Shown piece after piece: positions 42,010 to 50,091 of a stretch of 64,000 nucleotides of DNA; the first letter of the stretch is position 1, and every line of letters begins with the position of its first letter. The translations under genes and the position numbers were made by a program. The notes beneath the pieces are model-generated. The model had not been told where the DNA came from and searched no databases. It saw nothing but the letters and a program-made list of their open reading frames with translations. Source of the DNA: Kitasatospora viridis (lineage in GTDB: Bacteria; Actinomycetota; Actinomycetes; Streptomycetales; Streptomycetaceae); contig NZ_VIWT01000005.1 of assembly GCF_007829815.1 (NCBI RefSeq), positions 590,084 through 654,083 of the forward strand, written 5' to 3'.

Positions 42010-43133
42010 TCAGTGCGGGAACATCCGGGGCGGCCGCTGCACGGCCAGCCCGTCGCGGAACTCCTCGATGGCGGTGGCGACCTGCCGCATCAGCTGGGTG
42101 CGTTCGAGCTTGTCCAGGTAGAGGTTGCGGCCGGCCAGCGCCTCGACGGTCACGGTGAAGTAGAGCGTCATCAGCGGATTGACGAACAGCTCGCTGTTGC
42201 CGGTCCGCGCGGTGAACCGCACGTCGCCGAACCGCCCCTGCAACGCGGCCGCCACCGAGCCGTGCACGATGCTCGGGTGCTCGGGGCAGGCGTCCCGGGC
42301 GTGCGCGACGGCGTCCAGGTAGAGCGCGCCCTCCCGGGAGTCGCGGGGGAGCGAGAAGGCGCCCAGGTACCCGCCGGCGGCGTCCAGCGCGGCCAGGTTC
42401 TCCAGCACCAGGCTGTGGTTGACGCCGTGGTAGGCGTCGACCCCGAACCCCAGGCAGGTGACCAGCCGCTCCGGCACCTCGGTCAGCCCGGCGACGGCGG
42501 CCAGGCTGGCCATGTCCTCCTCGGGGGTGCCCAGCCCCGTCTCGTCGCCGCGCATCAGGATGTCGGTGCCGCCGTCCACCAGCAGGATCGCGTCGATGCC
42601 GAGCCGCGCGACCAGCGCGCGGTAGGCCGCGCGCAGCGGCCGCACGCCGGTCGAGCCGAACGCCCAGACGGTGTCCGGCATCTGGTGCACCTTCAGCCAG
42701 CGGGCCAGCGTGCGCTCCGGGAAGTAGCGCTCGGCGGAGCGGGTGTCGGGGGTGATCCGGGCCAGCTCGGGGGCCTGCCAGACCTCGGCGTCCAGCCCGT
42801 AGAGGTGGCTGAACGACAGGTTCGCCAGGTGCACTTCCAAAGACTGACCGTCGGTTGGGGGGCGGCGTCGCGACGCCCGGACTCTCGCCTGGACGGCTTC
42901 TCCTCAGTCGCCAATGCTCCGCATGGACTCCTTCGTCGGCACCGCCCAGACTCGGCCCGGACGCCGCTCCTTCACCCACCCCCCAACCGACGGTCAGTCC
43001 TGCCGGCGCCGCGCAGCGCGAGCGCGATCGGCAGGCCGGCGTAGACGTCGAAGCCGCCGCCGGCGCCGGCGATCAGGATCCGCTCGGCGGTCTTCAGACG
43101 GGTGAGCAGGGCGGGTTCGAAGAGCGAGGGCAT
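42010..43133 (-). pseudogene. DUF1152 gene split by a 158-bp MITE-like insertion
   Basis: The N-terminal part starts at ATG 43133 and reads through R-I-L-I-A-G-A-G-G-G-F-D-V to codon 44, then enters the element and meets TGA at 42972-42974. The C-terminal part resumes at 42840 with E-V-H-L-A-N-L-S-F-S and continues for 276 residues to 42010. Removing 42842-42999 exactly gives a continuous 321-residue frame, close to the normal size of DUF1152 proteins. The downstream part could be re-initiated at the TTG at 42840, but it would lack the glycine-rich nucleotide-binding-like N-terminus. Probably inactive. Confidence 0.88.
42842..42999. mobile_element. MITE-like element, 158 bp with perfect 21-bp terminal inverted repeats
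   Basis: The left end (42842-42862) and right end (42979-42999) are exact reverse complements over 21 bases, beginning GACTGACCGTCGG. The interior of about 116 bp has no coding potential worth calling and includes a small GGCGTCGCGACGCC palindrome (42862-42875). It interrupts the DUF1152 gene. No target-site duplication is obvious at the junctions. No full-length transposase gene or second copy was seen in this window, so a parent element elsewhere in the genome would be needed for mobility. Confidence 0.85.
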
Positions 43134-43265
43134 CCGGCGAAGCTAACCGATGCCGTCGCGCCGCCGCCAGCCGCTTTCCGTCCGCAGCCTGGACGGGCCT
43201 GTCCGCACCGGACGAACGGTCGCTAGTCTCCGGGTGAAGGAGCATCAGCTGAGGGGGCGTCGGCC

Positions 43266-44060
43266 ATGGCCGGGATCGAGTACGACCAGCACACCGCCGA
43301 GCGGTACCGGGCCGCCCGCGAGGTGCCGCGCGAGGGCCTGACGGCCTGGCGCGAGGCGATCGCGGCGGCGAGCGGCCTGCGCCCGGGCGACACGGTGCTC
43401 GACCTCGGCGCCGGCACCGGGGCGTTCGCCACCGCCTTCCGCGACTGGTTCGACGTCCGGGTGCTGGCCGTCGAACCGGCCGCCGCGATGCGCGCCGTGC
43501 TCCTCGGACAGCTGGGCCCCGCCGACGAGCGGATCCGGGTGCTCGACGGGCGCGGCGAGGCGCTGCCGCTGCCCGACGGCTGCGCCGACGCCGCCTGGCT
43601 CGGCTCGGTGCTGCACCACCTGAGCGATGCGGCCGCCACCGCCCGTGAGCTGCACCGGGTGCTGCGGCCCGGCGCGCCGGTGCTGATCCGCAACCTCTTC
43701 CCCGGCCGCGCCGAGCGCGACCTGCGGGTGCGGTTCTTCCCCGAGACCGCCGCGGGCGTGGCCGACTACCCGAGCGCCGAGCAGGTCGCCGGGGTCTTCG
43801 CCGGGGCCGGCTTCCGGCGGGTCTCGCTCACCTCGCTTCCGCAGCGCAGCGCTGCCACCCTGGAGGAGTACGCCGACCGGCTGAACCAGGACAGCGACTC
43901 CAAACTGCGCGCGCTGACCGCCGAGCAGTACGCCGCCGGACTGGCCCGGCTGCGCGACGCGGCGCGCCGCCACCCCGCGGAGCCGGCGACGAGTTGGATG
44001 GACCTGCTGGTGCTGGCCCGGACTGAGGGAGGATCAGGTGACGCGGACGCTGCACGGTGA
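43266..44060 (+). CDS. Class I SAM-dependent methyltransferase
   Basis: A 264-residue methyltransferase with motif I V-L-D-L-G-A-G-T-G at about residues 44-52, an acidic residue at the end of strand 2 (V-E-P), and G-S-V-L-H-H-L-S near residue 117. It looks like the UbiE/Methyltransf_11 group. The substrate is unknown. ATG at 43266, preceded by AGGGGGCG. The last 23 nt overlap the start of the GNAT gene, so the two are coupled. Confidence 0.87.
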   Translation: MAGIEYDQHTAERYRAAREVPREGLTAWREAIAAASGLRPGDTVLDLGAGTGAFATAFRDWFDVRVLAVEPAAAMRAVLLGQLGPADERIRVLDGRGEALPLPDGCADAAWLGSVLHHLSDAAATARELHRVLRPGAPVLIRNLFPGRAERDLRVRFFPETAAGVADYPSAEQVAGVFAGAGFRRVSLTSLPQRSAATLEEYADRLNQDSDSKLRALTAEQYAAGLARLRDAARRHPAEPATSWMDLLVLARTEGGSGDADAAR

Positions 44061-44550
44061 ACGGGTGGTGCTGCGGCCCGCCGAGCCGACGGACGTGTCG
44101 GAGCTGGCCGCGATCCGCCGCACCCCGCAGGTGTACCGGCGCTGGCGCGGCGGCGGCGACCTGGTGGCGACGGTCGCCGAGGAGCTCGCCGACCCCGGTG
44201 ACGAGACCTTCGTGGTGCTGCTCGACGAGCGGGTGGTCGGCGCGATCCAGTGGACCCAGGAGAACGAGCCCGACTACCGGCACGCCAGCATCGACATCTA
44301 CCTGGACCCGGAGGTGCACGGCCAGGGGCTGGGCGCCGACGCGGTCCGCACCCTGGCCCGCCACCTGATCGCCGACCACGGGCACCACCGCCTCACCATC
44401 GACCCGGCAGCCGACAACGCCCCGGCGATCGCCTGCTACACCAAGGTCGGCTTCCGCCCGGTCGGCGTGCTGCGCCGCTACGAGCGCGGCGCGGACGGCG
44501 TCTTCCACGACGGCCTGCTGATGGACCTGCTGGCCGACGAGCTGCGCTGA
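44038..44550 (+). CDS. GNAT acetyltransferase, AAC(6-prime)-like group
   Basis: A 170-residue GCN5-related acetyltransferase. The acetyl-CoA loop is V-H-G-Q-G-L-G-A-D-A-V, preceded by an I-D-I-Y-L-D-P strand. N-x-P-A-I-A-C-Y-x-K-x-G-F and D-G-L-L-M-D-L-L close the fold, a pattern shared with aminoglycoside 6-prime-N-acetyltransferases and RimJ-like enzymes. Resistance is not implied by the sequence alone. GTG at 44038 lies inside the methyltransferase gene. Confidence 0.87.
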   Translation: MTRTLHGERVVLRPAEPTDVSELAAIRRTPQVYRRWRGGGDLVATVAEELADPGDETFVVLLDERVVGAIQWTQENEPDYRHASIDIYLDPEVHGQGLGADAVRTLARHLIADHGHHRLTIDPAADNAPAIACYTKVGFRPVGVLRRYERGADGVFHDGLLMDLLADELR

Positions 44551-44626
44551 CCCGGGTCGGTCGACGAACGGCACCCCCGGGGCTAGCCTGCATCCCGACG
44601 ATCGAGAGCGACGACGGGGGAGCACG

Positions 44627-44899
44627 GTGCAGGACGGGTACGACTGGCAGGACGACGGCACCACCTTCCGCCCGCCCGCGGCCTGCCCGCTCTGCGCGGG
44701 GGAGTTGCGCCAGGTGGAGCTCGGCCCGAGCAACGAGCTGAGCGGCCTGAGCGTGCGGGTGCACGTGGCGCGCAAGCTGTTCGCCCGCAAGTCCCGGGTC
44801 GAGGCGCTGGCCTGCCGGGGCTGCGGCCACCTGCTCACCTTCATGGCCAACCCCGAGGTGATGGACGAGCCGCCGGCCAAGACCCGCCGCAAGGGCTGA
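44627..44899 (+). CDS. Small zinc-ribbon-like protein
   Basis: A 90-residue protein with two cysteine pairs, C-P-L-C near residue 20 and C-R-G-C near residue 63, a likely zinc ribbon. Between them is a V-R-V-H-V-A-R-K-L-F strand-rich part. No other domain. GTG at 44627 follows CGGGGGAG. It resembles nucleic-acid-binding or regulatory zinc ribbons; function is unknown. Confidence 0.7.
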   Translation: MQDGYDWQDDGTTFRPPAACPLCAGELRQVELGPSNELSGLSVRVHVARKLFARKSRVEALACRGCGHLLTFMANPEVMDEPPAKTRRKG

Positions 44900-44918
44900 C
44901 GCCGCCCGGCCGGTCCGC

Positions 44919-45941
44919 TCAGTGGTCGAACCCGACGTGCACGTGGTCGTGGTGGGTGTCGTCGGAGAAGAACTGGTTCGGGGTGCTGCCGCCGGTCAGC
45001 TGGCGCGGGCCGCCGACGTTGTACGAGCCGGCCGCGGCGGCGGCCCGCATGAAGCCGTCCACCAGGTCGTGCGGGGTGTTCGGGTCGACCACGGCCTGGC
45101 CGTTGATCCGCCAGACGTCGAAGGCCCGCCCGAGCGGGTGGTCGCTGGGCCGGGTGGTGCCGAAGACGTCGATCGGGTGGCCGGAGCGGACCACGCTGAT
45201 CGACAGGGTGTACTGCTGGGCCAGCGTCAGCATCGCGGTCAGCGCGGAGTCGTGGACCTGGCCGCTCAGCACGTCGGCGTGCGCGGCGGGCGGCAGGGTG
45301 ATCCGGTCCGAGGCGAGCACCTGCCGCGCGGCGGTGGAGAGCGCGGCGGCGGGCGGGCCGGGGTCGGCGGGGTGCAGCGCGGTGACCGTCCAGCGCGGGC
45401 TGGCGCTGGAGAGCCGGACGTCGACGGTGGTGCCGCCGGCGCCCTGCGGGGTCCACTGGTCGCAGACCACCAGCACGCTGGCCGAGTCGCTGAGGATGCC
45501 GCCGTACTGGGCGTAGACCACCTGGAGCGCGGCCTCGGCGGCGGTCGGCAGCAGCGGGCCGGCCTGCGCGACCAGCGCCGGGTCGACCCCGCCGAGCGCG
45601 GCCACCCGGGCCTGCGCGGCGGTGCTGCCCCCGCCGCCGGGCGGCCAGGCGCCGATCGCCTCCACCACCTGCGCCGCGCGCAGTTTGACGTCCGGTTGGA
45701 TCTCGTTCGGCCCGGGCGTCCACGGCGTGGTGGCGGGCAGCGCGGCGGCGGAGCCCGCGGCCGGGCTGGAAGCCGCGCTTGAGGCGGAGGCGGAAGTCGG
45801 CGGGGCCGACGCCGCGGGTGATGGCGAGGACGAGGCCGACGGTGACGGGGAGGGCGAGCTCGCCCCCGACTGACACCCCGTCAGAGCACCGATCACCGAC
45901 GCGAGCACCGCTCTGCGCGCCACCGTCCCGTCCACCGCCAT
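44919..45941 (-). CDS. Lipoprotein with a DD-peptidase/M15-like C-terminal domain
   Basis: A 340-residue probable lipoprotein. An N-terminal hydrophobic stretch ends in a lipobox L-T-G-C (about residue 23), followed by a long Ser/Pro/Ala linker to residue 70. The C-terminal part has S-D-H-P-L-G-R-A-F-D-V-W and later H-H-D-H-V-H-V-G-F, the His/Asp...His-x-His zinc pattern of the hedgehog/DD-peptidase (M15, VanY-like) fold. Cell-wall peptide hydrolysis is therefore plausible but unproven. GTG/ATG-type start at 45941; convergent with the zinc-ribbon gene. Confidence 0.78.
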   Translation of the reverse strand: MAVDGTVARRAVLASVIGALTGCQSGASSPSPSPSASSSPSPAASAPPTSASASSAASSPAAGSAAALPATTPWTPGPNEIQPDVKLRAAQVVEAIGAWPPGGGGSTAAQARVAALGGVDPALVAQAGPLLPTAAEAALQVVYAQYGGILSDSASVLVVCDQWTPQGAGGTTVDVRLSSASPRWTVTALHPADPGPPAAALSTAARQVLASDRITLPPAAHADVLSGQVHDSALTAMLTLAQQYTLSISVVRSGHPIDVFGTTRPSDHPLGRAFDVWRINGQAVVDPNTPHDLVDGFMRAAAAAGSYNVGGPRQLTGGSTPNQFFSDDTHHDHVHVGFDH

Positions 45942-46012
45942 GCGCCCACCCTGCCGCGCCGCCCCGCCGCTACGCGCTCACCCCGCCGCAGACCGGGGGA
46001 ACCGACACTCCG

Positions 46013-46594
46013 TCAGCTCAGGCCGAGCGTGGAGAGCGCGGTCTGCCAGTCGCTGGCGATCGCGTTCTGCGCGTCCACCAGGTTCACCTCGCCCGAGCAG
46101 ACGGCCTTGTGCAGCTTGTTCTCCACGCTGTCCTTGCTGTAGGAGGTCTGGCCGCTGGAGTCGGTCGCGTAGTGCGGCTCCGGCCACAGGTTCTGCGGGT
46201 CGGTCGGCGAGCCGCCGAGCTCCAGCGGGATGAAGTGGTCCTCCTCGTAGTCGGACATGCTGGTGTCCGAGTAGCCGTAGGCGACGATCCCCTGCGCCTT
46301 CAGCTTGTTGGTGTAGCTGGTCGAGGGGCGGATGGTCGCGGTCCAGCCGGAGACGCAGATGGTGGAGTCGATGGTGTCCTGCGTGACGTCCGGGTTGACC
46401 GCACCGGGCGTGCAGCTGGGGTCGGGCAGCGGCAGGTAGGCCTGCGAGCAGCTGCCGGCGGCCGCGGCGGCGGCCCGCACCGCACCGTGGCGGGCGGGCG
46501 CGGCCTGCGCGGCGGGCGCCGCCAGCGCACCGGTGACCAGCACCGCGGTGAGGGCGGCGCCGACCACGTTGAACTGCCGAGGTATGGAACGCAT
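46013..46594 (-). CDS. Secreted HNH-type nuclease-like protein
   Basis: A 193-residue protein with a signal peptide (residues 1-34, ending A-A-Q-A-A). The HNH-like motif is E-E-D-H-F-I-P-L-E-L-G-G, then D-P-Q-N-L-W-P-E-P, as in exported HNH endonucleases of streptomycetes. Four cysteines in the mature part fit secretion. ATG at 46594 has AGGAG in the expected place; the frame is open further upstream but without a ribosome site. A nutritional DNase role is likely, inferred from export. Confidence 0.83.
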   Translation of the reverse strand: MRSIPRQFNVVGAALTAVLVTGALAAPAAQAAPARHGAVRAAAAAAGSCSQAYLPLPDPSCTPGAVNPDVTQDTIDSTICVSGWTATIRPSTSYTNKLKAQGIVAYGYSDTSMSDYEEDHFIPLELGGSPTDPQNLWPEPHYATDSSGQTSYSKDSVENKLHKAVCSGEVNLVDAQNAIASDWQTALSTLGLS

Positions 46595-46720
46595 GGGGAG
46601 CTCCTGGAGGGAGTCGGGCCCGGTCTGGGGTCGCCGGGGCTCGATGCGTCCATGACAGCAGTGGGGCGGCACCGCCCGAAGGGGGTGTGCGGTGAATAAC
46701 TGGTGACGCGCGTAGAACCG

Positions 46721-46740
46721 GAGACTGACGGCTCGTCAGT
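46721..46740. terminator. Hairpin at the end of the ketosynthase gene
   Basis: GACTGACG and CGTCAGTC flank a GCT loop (approximately 46722-46740) and cover the stop codon of the minus-strand ketosynthase. It could end that transcript; no T tract. Confidence 0.4.
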
Positions 46741-47962
46741 CGACCGCCGTGAAGACCAGTGACACGTTGTGCCCGCCGAAGCCGAAGGAGTTGGCCAGCG
46801 CCGTGCGGTAGGCGCCCGCGCGCGGTGCGCCGGTCACCACGTCCAGCTTGATCCGGGGGTCCTGCTCCTCCAGGTTCAGCGTGGCCGGGGCGATCCCGTC
46901 GCGCAGGGCCAGCACGGTGGCCAGCGCGCCCAGGGCGCCGGAGCCGCCCAGCAGGTGACCGGTCATCGACTTGGTGGCCGTCACCGCCGGGTGGGTGCCG
47001 ATCGCCTCGGTGATGGACTCGGCCTCGGTCAGGTCGCCCAACTCGGTGGAGGTGGCGTGCGCGTGCACCAGGTCGATCTGCTGGGGCGTCACCGAGGCCG
47101 ACTCCAGGGCCATCCGGATCGCCCGGACCTGGCCCTCCCGGCTGCCCGCGGTGATGTGGTACGCGTCCGAGGTGATGCCCGAGCCGGCCAGCCCGGCCAG
47201 CGGCCGGGCACCCCGGGCGGCGGCGAACTCGGGGCTCTCCAGCACCAGCAGCGCGGCGCCCTCGCCGAGCACCAGGCCGTCGCGGCCGGCGTCGAACGGG
47301 CGGGAGGCGCGGGTCGGGTCCTCGTTGCGGGTGCTCAGCGTCTTGGCCTGGGCGAAGGCGGCCAGCGGCGTGCGGTGCACCAGGGCCTCGGTGCCGCCCG
47401 CGATCACCACGTCGGCCCGGCCGAGCCGGATCAGGTCCAGCGCCATGGCGAGCGCCTCGGCGCCCGAGGCGCACGCGCTGACCGGAGTGAACGCCCCGCC
47501 CCGGGCGCCCAGTTCGATGCTGACCTGGCCGGCCGAGCCGTTCGCCATCATCATCGGCACGGTGTGCGGGGAGATCTTGCGGGAGCTGCCGGTGGCCTCC
47601 AGCAGGTCGTCCTGCTGGAGCAGGGTCTGCATGCCGCCGATCCCGGTGCCGATCACCACGGCCAGCCGCTCCGGCGCGACCTCGGGCGCGCCCGCGTCCG
47701 CCCAGGCCTCCCGGGCGGCGATCAGCGCCAGCTGCTGGCAGCGGTCGAGCTTGCGGGCCCGCACCCGGTCCAGCACCTCGCCGGGCTCGACCTTGACCTT
47801 GGCGGCCAGCCGGGAGGGCAGGTCCAGCGCCCACTCGTCGGTGAGGGCGCTCGCCCCGGAGACGCCGGCCAGCATCGCCTCCCAGGTCGCCGCAGCGGTG
47901 CCGCCGAGCGGTGTGGTCGCGCCGAGCCCGGTCACCGTGGCCGTCACCTGGGAGAACGCCAT
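46736..47962 (-). CDS. fabF: Beta-ketoacyl-ACP synthase II (FabF-like)
   Basis: A 408-residue condensing enzyme of fatty-acid elongation type. The active site is C164 (S-A-C-A-S-G), H302 (A-H-A-T-S-T) and H336 (G-H-L-L-G-G-S-G), with K331 in K-S-M-T-G-H. The phenylalanine gate motif G-F-G-G-H-N lies at the C-terminus. ATG at 47962 is in the right place before T-A-T-V-T-G-L-G; an upstream frame extension to 48043 adds only low-complexity residues. No acpP, fabD or fabH is adjacent, so this may be a second or stand-alone ketosynthase. Confidence 0.9.
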   Translation of the reverse strand: MAFSQVTATVTGLGATTPLGGTAAATWEAMLAGVSGASALTDEWALDLPSRLAAKVKVEPGEVLDRVRARKLDRCQQLALIAAREAWADAGAPEVAPERLAVVIGTGIGGMQTLLQQDDLLEATGSSRKISPHTVPMMMANGSAGQVSIELGARGGAFTPVSACASGAEALAMALDLIRLGRADVVIAGGTEALVHRTPLAAFAQAKTLSTRNEDPTRASRPFDAGRDGLVLGEGAALLVLESPEFAAARGARPLAGLAGSGITSDAYHITAGSREGQVRAIRMALESASVTPQQIDLVHAHATSTELGDLTEAESITEAIGTHPAVTATKSMTGHLLGGSGALGALATVLALRDGIAPATLNLEEQDPRIKLDVVTGAPRAGAYRTALANSFGFGGHNVSLVFTAVD

Positions 47963-48124
47963 CCTGCCCACCTCGTTGTCAGTAGTAGACACCGGCCGCC
48001 CGGGCTTGTTGCCTGACGGTCCGTCCTGCTCCCACTCTGACAAGCGGATTGGCCGAAGATGATGCGCTGACCGATGTATTTACCGGCTCAGCTTCTGTGG
48101 GGTTCCGACAGTGACAGGGGCCCC

Positions 48125-48418
48125 TCACTCGGCCAGGTGGCGCTCCAGCGAAGCCATCTTGCGGGTCAGTCCGTCAGTGACCCCGGCCCGGTCGTCGATC
48201 TTGATCACCGTGCTGACCCGGTTGGCGAACGGCTTGACGGCGTCCACGGCCTGCTTGATCACCGCCATCACCTCGTCCCACTCGCCCTCGATCGAGGTGA
48301 ACATCGCGTCGGTCCGGTTCGGCAGCCCGCTGGCCCGGACCACCTTCACGGCCGCCGCGACCGCCTCGGCGACGTCCTCCCCGGCCCCGAGCGGTGTGAC
48401 GCTGAACGCGGCGATCAT
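48125..48418 (-). CDS. MTH1187-family thiamine-binding protein
   Basis: A 97-residue protein of the MTH1187/YkoF-like family. It begins I-A-A-F-S-V-T-P-L-G, has V-A-A-A-V-K-V-V-R-A-S-G-L and T-D-A-M-F-T-S-I-E-G-E-W-D-E-V-M, and ends K-I-D-D-R-A-G. These small ferredoxin-fold proteins bind thiamine or related molecules. ATG at 48418 follows GAGGA. It is unlinked to any thiamine gene here. The longer frame upstream is spurious. Confidence 0.85.
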   Translation of the reverse strand: MIAAFSVTPLGAGEDVAEAVAAAVKVVRASGLPNRTDAMFTSIEGEWDEVMAVIKQAVDAVKPFANRVSTVIKIDDRAGVTDGLTRKMASLERHLAE

Positions 48419-48479
48419 GTGCTTCCTCCTCAGCCCGTGTGGTGCCCGCCATGCTGCCACAGCGGCTGCCGACGGACCG

Positions 48480-48992
48480 TCAACCCCCGTAGACGCCCCG
48501 GCAGAGCCGCTCCTGCTCGGAGCCCGGCGGCCACTGGCCGTACTTCTCGGCCAGCGCGCACATGCCGGTGCCGTCGGCCTGCGGCGCCCCGGGCTGACCG
48601 GGCGGCTGGGCGGGCCGGCCCGGCGGGGGCGGGGCCGGGCTCGGCGCGGGCCGCTGGGCACCCGTCGGGGCCGGACGCGGGCGGGCCGGCCGGGTGGTCG
48701 CCCCGGGCTCCGGGGAGTCCGGGGCCCCGCCCGCCTGGTCGGCGGGCGGGACGCTCGGGGTCAGCACCCCGGTCCCCTCCTGGAGCACGACCCGGCTCGG
48801 CGGGGTGGGCGGCGGCGGGGCCGGGGTGAGCGAGGGCGAGGGGCTGGCCAGGTGCACCAGCGGCCCGGCCGGCGGCAGTTGCGCCGCGCAGCCGCTCAGC
48901 CCCAGCGCCGCCAGGGCCAGCAGCACGGCGGTCGTTCGGCCAGGGGCAATTCGGCCAGTGATATTTCGGCCAGTGGTAGTTCGGTGGGTCAC
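48480..48992 (-). CDS. Proline-rich lipoprotein of unknown function
   Basis: A 170-residue protein. After about 12 repeat-derived residues (T-G-R-N-I/T-G-R-I-A), a hydrophobic stretch ends in a lipobox L-S-G-C near residue 34. A long Pro/Ala/Thr linker leads to a short C-terminal part with two Cys (C-A-L-A-E-K-Y-G-Q-W and R-L-C-R-G-V-Y). Start is taken at GTG 48992; the frame is open to 49061. The final 30 residues resemble small conserved tails of streptomycete lipoproteins. Function is not known. Confidence 0.65.
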   Translation of the reverse strand: MTHRTTTGRNITGRIAPGRTTAVLLALAALGLSGCAAQLPPAGPLVHLASPSPSLTPAPPPPTPPSRVVLQEGTGVLTPSVPPADQAGGAPDSPEPGATTRPARPRPAPTGAQRPAPSPAPPPPGRPAQPPGQPGAPQADGTGMCALAEKYGQWPPGSEQERLCRGVYGG

Positions 48993-48994
48993 GG
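48935..48994. repeat. Four 15-bp tandem units at the start of the lipoprotein gene
   Basis: Units begin TTCGGCCAG at 48935, 48950 and 48965, and TTCGGTGGG at 48980, each 15 bp. They are in frame and encode repeated T-G-R-like residues before the signal peptide. The fourth unit covers the proposed start codon. Confidence 0.7.
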
Positions 48995-49065
48995 CGGGTG
49001 CAACGAGCCGACCGGCCGGAGGCGACGCCCCGTCAACCCGGTGCGGCCCGTTCTCACCCACCCGG

Positions 49066-50076
49066 TCAGACCAGCGGGATCACCTCGGACCCGTAGGCGT
49101 CGATGGTCGCGTCGACCGCGTCGTGCATCGCGTACACCGCGAACTGGTCCACGCCCAGCTCGCGCAGCCGCGCCAGCCGCTCCAACTGCGCCGAGGCTGG
49201 GCCGATCAGGCAGAACCGGTCCACGATGGCGTCCGGCACGAACTCGGTGTCCGGGTTGCCGGCCCGCCCGTGGTGCGCGTAGTCGTAGCCCTGCCGGCCC
49301 TTGATGTACTCGGTCAGCTCCTCCGGCACCAGGTCGGAGTGCGCGCCGTAGTGCCGGACCAGCTCGGCCACGTGGTTGCCGACCATGCCGCCGAACCAGC
49401 GGCACTGGTCCCGGGCGTGCGCCAGGGCGGCGGGGGAGTCGTCGGCGGTCACGTAGGCGGGCGCGGCCACGCAGACGGTGACCGAGGCGGGGTCGCGCCC
49501 GGCCTCGGCGGCGGCCGTGCGGACCGCCTTCACCATGTACTCCGTCAGGTACGGGTCGGCCAGCTGCAGGATGAAGCCGTCCGCCTGCCGGCCGGCCAGG
49601 GCCAGCGCCTTCGGGCCGTAGGCGCCCATCCAGACCGGCAGCCGGCCGTCCCGCACCCAGGGCAGCTGGATCGCGGTGCCGTGCACCTCGACCGCCCGGC
49701 CCTCGGCCAGCTCCTTGATCACGTGCATCGCCTCGCCGAGCCGGGCCAGCGTGGCCGGCTGCCCGCCGGGCACCCGCACCGCCGAGTCGCCGCGCCCGAT
49801 CCCGCAGACCGTCCGGTTGCCGAACATCTCGTTCAGCGTGGCGAAGGTGGAGGCCGTCACCTCCCAGGCGCGGGTCGAGGGGTTGGTCACCATCGGACCC
49901 ACCGTCAGCCGCTCGGTCTGCGCCAGGATCTGGCTGTAGATCACGAACGGCTCCTGCCAGAGCACGCAGGAGTCGAAGGTCCAGCCGTGCGTGAAGCCCG
50001 CCGCCTCGGCACGGCGCATCCGCTCCACCACCAGCTTGGCCGGCGGGTCGGTCTGCAGCACGAGTCCGATGTCCAT
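49066..50076 (-). CDS. LLM-class F420-dependent oxidoreductase linked to hydantoin/pyrimidine catabolism
   Basis: A 336-residue luciferase-like (TIM-barrel) oxidoreductase. Residues such as G-P-M-V-T-N-P-S-T-R, G-I-G-R-G-D-S-A-V-R and A-Y-G-P-K-A-L-A-L-A-G match the LLM family that uses F420 or FMN. The particular subgroup (TIGR03842-like) is usually found beside hydantoinase genes, as here. ATG at 50076 is 16 nt after the dihydropyrimidinase stop. Probably an accessory oxidoreductase of the pathway; its reaction is not known. Confidence 0.85.
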   Translation of the reverse strand: MDIGLVLQTDPPAKLVVERMRRAEAAGFTHGWTFDSCVLWQEPFVIYSQILAQTERLTVGPMVTNPSTRAWEVTASTFATLNEMFGNRTVCGIGRGDSAVRVPGGQPATLARLGEAMHVIKELAEGRAVEVHGTAIQLPWVRDGRLPVWMGAYGPKALALAGRQADGFILQLADPYLTEYMVKAVRTAAAEAGRDPASVTVCVAAPAYVTADDSPAALAHARDQCRWFGGMVGNHVAELVRHYGAHSDLVPEELTEYIKGRQGYDYAHHGRAGNPDTEFVPDAIVDRFCLIGPASAQLERLARLRELGVDQFAVYAMHDAVDATIDAYGSEVIPLV

Positions 50077-50091
50077 CGGTGCACCACCTCT

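Noticed and set aside
42693..42979. Small frames inside the MITE-like element and its flanks
   Set aside because: Short, no ribosome site, no similarity to a transposase; they arise from the element and out-of-frame reading of the DUF1152 gene.
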